Part shown: piece by piece, positions 57,201 to 64,000 of the stretch
Position numbering within the stretch: the stretch's first letter is position 1
Layout: every line of letters starts with the position of its first letter
NCBI RefSeq assembly: GCF_019393635.1
Contig: NC_057863.1
Span: 1,442,501-1,506,500 of the forward strand
Length of the DNA: 64,000 nucleotides
Source: Dromiciops gliroides
Taxonomy: Eukaryota > Chordata > Mammalia > Microbiotheria > Microbiotheriidae
Direction: 5' to 3'
Position numbers and translations under genes: made by a program
The notes under the pieces: model-generated
The model's input: the letters and a program-made list of their open reading frames with translations, nothing else
The model's database searches: none
What the model was told of the DNA's origin: nothing

Positions 57201-60200
57201 GCTCTCAAATCCCCCAGCTGGGCTCATTTATCTAGCATTCAAAGCTTGGCATGGATGAGCACCCCTGCCCCAATTCTAGAGGTGCCACCTCTAGCCAGGA
57301 CCATGTATGACAGAAGCAGGTTGGAGGAAGGGTCCTGACCGGTCCTGGGTTGGGCTGGAGGGTCACTCACCATCAAGATGTCTGCTGTGATGGCCCAGTT
57401 GGAGAAGAGCAGGGTCTCACCAATGAAGATGCAGATCTAGGTGACCAAGATGGTGGAGGAGAGGGAGGGAGGGAGGGAGGGAGGAACAGAGACAGAGACA
57501 GCTGTTAGCCTGCCTGCTGGCAGGGAGCTGACCCCTCCACCTGCTGCAGCTCACAACTGAATCACATTTGGCTGGGCCCCGAGCAGTCCCATGCCACTTT
57601 GGGAGCCCAGGCTTCCAGGGCCAAGCAGGGAGGGCACACGCATGTCTGCATCCCTGACAACACAGCCCTGATTTGAAGAGCTGACCATCTGTTGGTCATC
57701 TCAGCAGGCAGCTCCCCTCCTGCAGAAATAGGAGCTGTCTGGGCTGCTGGTGGGGGGGGGACAAAGAGCCTGGGGTCCCAGGGTCGGGAGGCCGGGTGCT
57801 GCTGCCCCAGCTTTGCCCCTCAGAGCCTTCCCTTCCTTTTCTGGCCTGGTGTGAGGATGCCAGGACATGGTGCGGGCGAGGGGCCTTCAGCAGCCAGCTT
57901 TTCTCTCAGAGTTCTTATTGCCGCCCCCTTACCTGTCCCCAGCACCGTGGGGTAGGAGGCGGGGTCCAAGGATGTCCCAGAGCTTCCCCAGGCTGCTCTG
58001 TGGGGAGCTGCCTGGGCCTTGGCCCCAGGGCTCCTGACCCCCACCAGACTTGCAGGTTTCATGGGGTCTCTCTTGGCCTACCCTGAGCCTCCTAGTCTTT
58101 TTCCCATAGCTCCAAGCCTGCCCCAGACCACTCCTCCCAAGGGCCCTGGTAAGAAGAGGGGCAGGGATGGTTACCCCCACTTACAGAAGGCTCAGAGAGG
58201 GAAAGTAAGTGGCTGAGGTCATGCCCAGTAGGGGTCCAACCTCCTGACCCCCAGTCTGGATCTCTGCACAACGTTGCCTCGTAAGGGGAGAGAGAACAGG
58301 GCCCAGCCCTTGACCTTCTCCTCAGAGACCTGGCCTGGGTCTGGGCACCCGCCCCAGCTCAGGAAGCACTCTGGGGCTCAATGCAAACCTCACACCTCAG
58401 GGGTGGGGACCTCGGAGGCTACGGAGATAGCCTAACACCCTGAGTCTCACTGTACAGAAGGAAGTGACCCGGGGAAGCAGGCAAAAAGTCAGAAAGAGGG
58501 GGAGGTTTAATAAGTCACCCACCCAGGCTGGTGCAGCTGCCAAGAAAAGTTAATGTGGCCTTAGGCTGAAGGATTGAACTTTTCATATCTTGATGATGGG
58601 ATGTAGGGGTCCCCCTCTGCCCAGCCCTGTCAGACCACAGCAGGAAGATCGTGGGTGGCCACCAAGCTTCTGTCCTTATCAAGGACAGATATGAAGACAA
58701 CATCTGGAAAAATGCCGTAACTCAAGAGAGATTCGTGTCAAGTCTTGTACTGGAGTTCCAGAAATTAACTTCACAAGCCCAAGACAAAGGAGGCAGGCAG
58801 GGCTGAAGAAGACCCGGGGGTCTGAGGGGACTGGAAGCTCATCCTGCTGCTTCAGCCACGTGATGTGGCTACCAATGCCACAAAAGAGGCATTGGGCTGA
58901 ATGAAGAGGGGCAGAGTCCCCAGGAAGAGGAAGAGATGGGCGCCTCCTTGCCATCGTGTTTGAGGAAGAATAATGCCGGACATGTCCAGAGGAAAATGAG
59001 CAGGATTGGGGAGGGCCTTGAATTCACAAACTGGGAATATTTGAATACTCAGGGGAGACAGATCAAACCCTCAATCACCAAGCACCTAAGTGCCAGGCAC
59101 TGTCCAAGGTTCTGGGATTTAAAAAAAAGGAAGGAAGACTGGAAAGAAAGAAGGAAGAAAAGAAAGATAGGGAAGAAAAGGAGGAATGGAAGGAAAAAAA
59201 GAAAGCAAGAAAAAGAAGAAGGGAGGAAGGGAAGGAGGGGGAAAGGGAAGGGAAGAAGACAAGGAGGAAAGGAAAGAAGGAAGAAAGAAAGAGGAGAAAC
59301 CAGCCATGCTCTCCTGGCGCTTACAATTAATGGGGAGAGGGCATTGGCATGTGTGTCCATCTAAATGCACATACATATATAATACTTATGCGGGAGCATA
59401 ATGTGAGGCCGTTAAGGGGGAGATGGGGGGCGTGGGGGGGTCAGGCCACAGTCTCAAGCTGAATCTGGAAGGAAGTGAGATGGAGGTGAGGAGGCAGGGC
59501 ACTCCAGGTGGGGCAGGGGGAGAAATGCCCCGTGCAGTGGTGTGGATTGCTAGATGTGAGAAACAGAAGGAAGGTCAGTTTGTCTAGAACATAGACTGCA
59601 GGGAGGGGATCCATGTGCAAGGAGGCTGAGCCAGGTTGTGAAGGGCTTTAAAAGGTAGAGTCTATTGAGGAGCCTCAGAGAGGCCATGGGAGCCAGCAAT
59701 GAGGAGATGAGTGGGAAGGAGGTGGCCCAGAGAGATTCATGCTCTTGGAGGAGTCTGCAGGTGGGGGTCAGTGAGAAGCTACGGTGATCGTTCTAAGAAG
59801 TCATCAGCAGACTTTGTTAAATGCCAACTGTGCGCTAGGTGCTGGGCTAAACACCAAGGTTGCAAAGGCAGAAGCCTCCCTCCCTGCCCTAAAGGGGCTC
59901 CCGGTCTCCTCAAGGGGGTGGGGAAAGACTGCTTGCAGAAGAGGAGATTTTGGCTGGAGAAGCTGGGAGGTGGAGGTGAGGAGGAAGTGCATCCCAGGCA
60001 GGGGGCACAGCAAGAGGAAATGCCTGGAGCCTGGAGCTGGAGGCCCTTGTTCTCACTGCGTCACCAAACATGAGGGAGGGGGTGCCAGGCATAAGTGGAC
60101 TGAAAAGCTTGGGGAGTAGCTCGTGGTGGACTTTAAAAGCTTCAAGTGATTCTCTATTTGATCCTGGAGGAGTTTAATGAGTAGAGGGGTGACGTGGTCA

Positions 60201-63200
60201 GACGCACACTTTAGGAAAATCCCCTTGGTGGCTGAATGAAAGATGAATGAGAGTGGAGGAAGCCTTGGGGCAGGCAGGGGGCCCCCCGCCCCAGCAGCTG
60301 CTGCAATAGTGCAGGCAGGAGGTGAGGAGGGTCTGCACCAGGGTGGGAGTGAGAAATTGTAAGAAGACTTCACAGGCCTTGGCCACAGCTTGGATCTGGG
60401 CTGGAAGGGGAAGAAGATAATCAGTCCCCTTTTGGATGTGTGGAGATGTTCTATAATACATCCAGTTTGAGATGTCTGAAAGGCAGGTGAAAAACTAGAG
60501 GTGGGGGCAGCCAGGGAGACTGGGAATCCTCAGCAGAGAGATGGTCAGATGGGAGATGTTGACATCACTGAGTGAGGCAGGGCAAAGGGAGAAGAGAAGG
60601 GACCAGGACACAGCCCTGAGGGACACCCACTATTAGCAGGCATGACTTATATGGAGATCTAGACTGAGAAGGAGCAGTCAGACCCCTAGGAGAACCAGGA
60701 TCGTCAGGCAGCTGGTGGCGCAGGGAATAGAATCAGGAAGACCTGAATTCAAATCCTGCCTCAGACACATCCTAGCTGTGGGACCCTGAGCAAATCACTT
60801 AACCCTGTTTGCCTCAGCTTCCTTATCTGTAAAACGTGGAAACCAGGGTTATTGTGAGGATCAAGGGAGGTAGTAATTATAAAGTGCTCAGCATTGTGCC
60901 TAGCACATAGTAGGTGCTATAGAAATGTTAGTTATTCTTATTATTAGTGTCATGGAAACCGAAAGGAGAGTAACTGACAGCGTTGTGAAGAGGTCAAGAA
61001 GGATGGACACTGAGAAAAGGCCATTAGTAGGTTTGAAAGTTAGGAAATCATTGGTCATTTTGGAGGAAAAGGTTTGGGTTAAATCCCGGGGTCGGGAGGG
61101 GAGCATCTGCCAGAAAAGGGGAGGGGCGGGGCCAAAGGGGCGTGGGACGTGCGCATGGCAAGGAGAGGGGCCGCCTCTTCATGGGGGTGTTGGGCAAAGA
61201 TGGTGAAATGAAGAACGCACCTCTTTCTCCCTCCCTGAGGACGAGCGCTCGCCCCATCGCCCCAGCCCTCACCAGCCTGCCTCGTGCGGCCATACGACTG
61301 GCTTCTGGTAGCTCTGTGTGAGCCCTGCCACCTCTCCAATATCCCCAAGCCCCAAGGGCCGCAGCGCCCCGACTCCCATCGGCCCTGGGCATCCGGGAGT
61401 TCCCCTCGCAGAATCCGACTCATCCAGAAGCGCTATCCCACCTCAGCCTGCCTCGGGCCAGAAATAGGCTACTGTCCATGGTGCTGAGCACCAAAGGCCC
61501 AGGTATGCTCCCCTTCCCCTCTCCAGGACCTCTGGGGACTTACGTAGGCTCCCAGGATGCTGGTCTTGGCTGCCACGAAGATGAGACAGATGAAGATGGC
61601 TGAGCCCAGCATGCCCACTGCGCACACGAGGGGGTCTGCCCGCTGGGTCTTCAGGCGGCACCATTTGGTAGCTCCAGCCCCCGTGATCACCCCCAGGAAG
61701 CCCGTGAAGCAAGTGATGGCCCCAAAGATGAGGCTAAAGGAACAGAGGATGCCCTGAGGCCTGGGGGCAAGGGGATGAGATGCAAGGCCCTGGCAGAGGA
61801 AGGCAAGGAGGGGCAGCGGGCCGGGGTATCCCCAGAAGGTTCAGAGGGGTCCAGGACTGGGGTGGGCAGGGACAGCACAGAGCCCTGCAGAGGGACTGCC
61901 GGGACCCTCTTTGTTCTCAGGCCTCACCTGTCCCGGGTTTCACAGGGCTGGTTGCTGCAGGTCTCTGTGGTCTTCTGCACAACCTGGGCCCGGTGTAAGT
62001 ATAGGGGGATCCACATGCCCAGGGCTCCAGTGGCAAAGGAGACAGCGGATGTGGCCAGAGAGGAGAAGACGTAACTGCGACTGGGGAGGAGTGAGGAGAG
62101 GTCGTCCCTTGGCATTCCCTCCCCACGCAGAGGGGGACCTGTGCCCACGTTCTCAGAGCATCTCTGAGCCCCAGGGTCAGGGCAGCATGGCCTGTCTGAG
62201 GAACCTGACACACAGCAGCCAAGCATTTCTACACTGTGGGGGCTCAACCTGTCTACACCAGGGGCTTAGCCCATCTACACTAGGGGCTCAGCCCATCTAT
62301 ACTGGGGGCTCAGCCAATCTACACTGGGGGCTCAACCTGTCTACACTAGGGGACTCAGTCCTTCTACACTGGGGACTTGGCCCATCTACACTAGGGGTTC
62401 CTTTCAAATGCCCTTGGAATCCCCTTCAAATTCCAAACTCTTTCTAGATCTCCCTGCCTAACCCTGGTGGCCAAGGCACAGGAAGGAAAGGTTTAGGGTC
62501 ACTGGAGGTCAGGTGGGCATCCCTGGAGGATTTGGACATGGGGATTCCCAAACTCTAGCAGAGTGGGTCCACATCCTTGGGTCAGAAGGGTCATCGTAGC
62601 CAGGGTCCAGATTTGGGGGAGGGGAACCAGAGACACAGAGCAGAGAGGGCTAGCCCTGGAGAAAACCTCTGTTGGGCAGTGAGGGACAAATGTCTGTCCG
62701 GGTGGGGCTCCCTTTTCAAGAAGCAAAGTTTCTGGTGGTGCAGTAGATAAAGCACTGGCCCTGGATTCAGGGCTTGAGTTCAAATATGACCTCAAACACT
62801 TGACACTTCCTAGCTGTGTGACCCTGGGTAAGTCACTTAACCCTCATTGCTTCTCTTGCTAAGTGGGGTGCTGAGGCTGCTGCCTGGGTGGCTCCAACCC
62901 TCCCTGGGGAAGAGAAGGGACACTGGTGGAGACAAAACATTTTTCCATCTCAAAGACTTCAATGTCTATAAAGGATGACAGGGGCTGTGATGGGGCCAGA
63001 GTCAAGTGCACCCCAAGGAGCCAAAGGCAAGGAGGCCACCCCAAGGGTGCCCTGGATCCCACTGGGGGCTACACACCCACCATGGGAATGGGGGTGAGGG
63101 CGGGGCTGGAGCTGGCTTACTTTCGGATCAGCGCTCTCATGTCCCGGATCCAGGAGGTGCGGGCCTTCAGCTGCCCCCCAAGCTGTTCCACGTGCCCCCT

Positions 63201-63263
63201 CCTCGCAGCGGGGACAAAAAGGAGGATGAGTGTTCCGGTGATCATGCCCATGACTGGGGACAC
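47972..63263 (-). CDS. SPNS2: Spinster homologue 2, sphingosine-1-phosphate transporter (C-terminal half)
   Basis: SPNS2 is a plasma-membrane major-facilitator transporter that exports sphingosine-1-phosphate, notably from endothelium (family knowledge). Seven minus-strand coding exons: 63263-63121, 62080-61928, 61733-61544, 57436-57371, 55089-54991, 53347-53184, 48014-47972. They join in frame to 858 bp, the last 285 residues plus stop; human SPNS2 has about 549. Blocks nearly identical to human as I recall it: [100 protein letters not shown] and the terminal MPPASVKV. This half carries the last membrane helices of the 12-helix fold. The 5' exons lie right of the window. It converges with MYBBP1A. 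The stop is eight bases before a strong donor. Confidence 0.95.
48080..48112. repeat. (CA)n dinucleotide repeat
   Basis: About 16 ca units in the intron just upstream (minus sense) of the last SPNS2 coding exon. Confidence 0.95.
48690..50390. repeat. 91-bp VNTR, about 19 copies, GACAGAGA-rich
   Basis: A tandem unit of 91 bp (variants of 74-93 bp) begins 'aaatagagagacaggagaca' and contains 'agaaagatagaggcagagag'. Unit starts are near 48,711, 48,802, 48,887, 48,978, 49,069, 49,160 and so on to 50,308. It lies in the SPNS2 intron before the last coding exon. All three minus frames are open for about 625 codons because the unit has no minus-strand stop and its length is not a multiple of three. 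The predicted peptides are pure repeats and not genes. Confidence 0.97.
51610..51780 (+). mobile_element. MIR/CORE-SINE remnant
   Basis: It contains 'gcttactagctgtgggaccc', 'tgggcaagtcacggcacctc', 'cttagtttccccatctgtca' and a 'gggctgttgagggcccaaat' tail, in SPNS2 intron sequence. Confidence 0.7.
53184..53347 (-). CDS. SPNS2: SPNS2 exon with the last two membrane segments
   Basis: TTGCAG|ATC to AGCAGCA|gtaagt. It encodes [17 protein letters not shown], then two hydrophobic runs ([17 protein letters not shown] and [12 protein letters not shown]) and ends in AEQQ. Confidence 0.93.
53440..54570. repeat. CA-rich complex VNTR with higher-order structure
   Basis: Blocks of (CA)n alternate with two spacer types, 'ccctctgtgctctg' and 'cccttccatgttctg'. 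A block of about 294 bp is repeated: 'ccatgttctgcacacaaaca' occurs at 53,551, 53,845 and, in modified form, 54,257. It starts about 95 bp upstream (minus sense) of the acceptor of the SPNS2 exon at 53,184-53,347. Confidence 0.95.
54991..55089 (-). CDS. SPNS2: SPNS2 exon ([12 protein letters not shown]...)
   Basis: 99 bp, phase 0 at both ends. TTGCAG|TAC to GGCTTT|gtgagt. It encodes [17 protein letters not shown] followed by [16 protein letters not shown]. Confidence 0.94.
55095..57365. other. SPNS2 intron, unique-looking sequence
   Basis: No exon is recognised and few repeats. At about 56,835 a forkhead-type TGTAAACAG sits among moderately AT-rich sequence (56,830-57,240); regulatory use is only a guess. 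Confidence 0.35.
57371..57436 (-). CDS. SPNS2: SPNS2 exon, 66 bp (…[10 protein letters not shown]…)
   Basis: 22 codons, phase 0. CACCTAG|ATC to TTGATG|gtgagt. It encodes [15 protein letters not shown] and then ITADILM, a membrane helix. The polypyrimidine tract next to the acceptor is weak; a CCCTCC run lies a little further upstream. Confidence 0.93.
59068..59800 (-). mobile_element. LINE2 3'-end remnant with purine-rich expansion
   Basis: The antisense L2 3' end begins 'aagcacctaagtgccaggca' and 'ctgtccaaggttctggga'. It is followed by a G/A-only stretch (59,120-59,300, ggaa/aaga units) that seems to have grown from the internal A-rich part. It continues with 'cttacaattaatggggagag'. Confidence 0.65.
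59811..61090 (-). mobile_element. LINE2 remnant, second minus-strand copy
   Basis: It restarts with the L2 end ('gtgcgctaggtgctgggcta') and runs through the antisense RT landmarks 'cctggaggagtttaatgagt', 'ggggtgacgtggtcagacgc', 'agcagctgctgcaatagtgc', 'ggtctgcaccagggtggg', 'cacagccctgagggacaccc' and 'gagaaaaggccattagtagg'. A CORE-SINE is nested in it. Confidence 0.75.
60706..60945 (+). mobile_element. CORE/MIR-type SINE nested in L2
   Basis: Head 'ggcagctggtggcgcaggga', B-box-like 'gaattcaaatcctgcctcag', tail 'ttgcctcagcttccttatct', and end 'gtgcctagcacatagtaggt' to 'attattattag'. It separates two parts of the surrounding minus-strand L2. Confidence 0.8.
61544..61733 (-). CDS. SPNS2: SPNS2 exon ([14 protein letters not shown]...)
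   Basis: 190 bp. TTTAG|CCTC to GCCTAC|gtaagt. It encodes [20 protein letters not shown], the cytoplasmic loop [17 protein letters not shown] and the helix [12 protein letters not shown]. Confidence 0.93.
61928..62080 (-). CDS. SPNS2: SPNS2 exon ([14 protein letters not shown]...)
   Basis: 153 bp. CCCCAG|TCGCAG to GACAG|gtgagg. The split Asn and Ser codons join it to its neighbours. It encodes a membrane helix and the [15 protein letters not shown] loop start, with the less conserved [12 protein letters not shown]. Confidence 0.93.
62229..62402. repeat. ~24-27-bp minisatellite, about 7 copies
   Basis: Units of the form 'ctacactgggggctcagccc' plus 'at' repeat imperfectly in the SPNS2 intron between exons 62,080 and 63,121. 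Confidence 0.85.
62732..62862 (+). mobile_element. Marsupial SINE, plus strand
   Basis: It contains 'ggtggtgcagtagataaagc', 'gcttgagttcaaatatgacc' and 'ctagctgtgtgaccctgggt'. Head partly degraded. Confidence 0.8.
63121..63263 (-). CDS. SPNS2: SPNS2 exon, first one inside the window
   Basis: 143 bp. CTGCAG|GTGTCC to CGAAA|gtaagc. It encodes [16 protein letters not shown] (a helix) and the cytosolic central loop with [19 protein letters not shown]. The preceding exon (ending ...GDWHWALR in human) is not in the remaining 737 bp. Confidence 0.93.
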
Positions 63264-64000
63264 CTGCAGGGTGGGGCAGGAGGTGCGACGGTGAGGTGGC
63301 AGGGACGGCCCAGAATCTCCTGGGGAGGCCTCGGCCCCCGTCCTTTATTCATCCTCAACCTCATCTCAGGGGAGATGCCAGCTGCCTGATGGCTGCCGGG
63401 AGATCAGCCTGGGGCTGAGGTTGAGGCCCTTCCCTCCCCATCATGTGCCTGGGTGGGAAGGGGGCAATGAGGCCAGTCAAGGTCCTGGGAGGTTAGAATT
63501 GCCGGAAGCCCAGTAGCTCAGGCCCCTCAGGGCGGAAGCTGCAAACAAAGGGTTTTTTCCTCAAAGCAGGAAGCCCCCTGAGCCCCAGAGGCTCTGACGG
63601 CAGGGAGGCCCTGGCTGATTTAGTGTGGCCAGGCCAGCCAGCTCCCAGGCTGGGGCAGAGAGAAGGGAAGTAGCAGTTGAGCTGCGGCCTGCTGCCCCCA
63701 GGGCAGCGCCTCCCCCTCAGGCTCCCTGGGCTCTTTGTGCAGACAGCCTCAAGCCTGGCTTTCCTCTGCAGGCCTGGGAGCCCTGTCCACCCCACCACCA
63801 CCAGGAGTGAACCCGAAGGCTTCTCAAAGGTCATTGGGTCCACATCTCCCTGGCTTTATAGATCAGGAAACTGAGGTCCACTAGGGGACGATGACTAGTC
63901 CAGCCACCCCACGAGGATACAGCAAAGCCAAGATTCGCACCCAGGCCCAGTGCACCCTGTCCACAGTAGTGAACTCTATCTAGGTCAGGAACCCATCCTT
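63264..64000. other. SPNS2 intron up to the window edge
   Basis: No exon seen. A MIR-like remnant lies at about 63,845-63,960 on the minus strand ('ggaaactgaggtccactagg'). Confidence 0.5.

Noticed and set aside
1-64000. CRISPR arrays, operons, bacterial features or viral elements
   Set aside because: The tandem arrays are micro/minisatellites without spacer-repeat logic. The DNA is plainly a mammalian chromosome. No LTR element or provirus was recognised.

Overview
This is nuclear DNA of a marsupial mammal. The diagnostic repeat is a tRNA/CORE-type SINE that begins near GGGGCAGCTAGGTGGC and ends in an L2-like tail. It occurs in several copies, some with perfect target-site duplications. Old LINE2 (L2), L1/HAL1 and RTE remnants lie around it. 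Genes are widely spaced, multi-exon and GT-AG spliced. The exact species cannot be read from the window.

Layout. (1) About 0-20.2 kb: the 5' part of a minus-strand gene of the LHFPL tetraspan family. Exon 1 lies in a CpG island at 19,990-20,235 and exon 2 at 7,681-7,819. The ~12 kb intron between them is full of L2 and SINE copies. Later exons were not found and probably lie left of the window. A 1.3-kb GGAA/TTCC microsatellite sits at 2.7-4.0 kb. (2) About 20.6-32.3 kb: intergenic DNA, almost entirely nested repeats (L2, SINE, L1 3' ends, a HAL1/L1 ORF1-type remnant, an RTE LINE, a TAATA microsatellite). (3) 32.77-43.88 kb: a complete plus-strand MYBBP1A gene with a CpG-island promoter. I place 27 coding exons; they join to 4,260 bp, or 1,419 residues plus stop. 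(4) About 44.57-63.26 kb and beyond the right edge: the 3' half of SPNS2 on the minus strand. Seven coding exons encode the C-terminal 285 residues, and the introns carry long VNTRs.

MYBBP1A (nucleolar ribosome-biogenesis factor and transcription co-regulator) and SPNS2 (sphingosine-1-phosphate exporter) converge tail to tail. From memory this matches the arrangement on human 17p13.2. In human, GGT6 lies next to the MYBBP1A promoter; here the next recognisable gene is the LHFPL-family gene. The three genes have unrelated functions and no operon-like logic is implied.

The most interesting observations concern repeats meeting splice sites in MYBBP1A. A SINE inserted exactly at the exon 18 splice donor and duplicated that donor. 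A ~54-bp minisatellite fills intron 24 up to the acceptor of exon 25. Intron 23 looks like a GC-AG intron. No new multi-gene system was recognised. Exon boundaries were read by eye from splice signals, reading frame and remembered human proteins, so individual boundaries should be checked against RNA.
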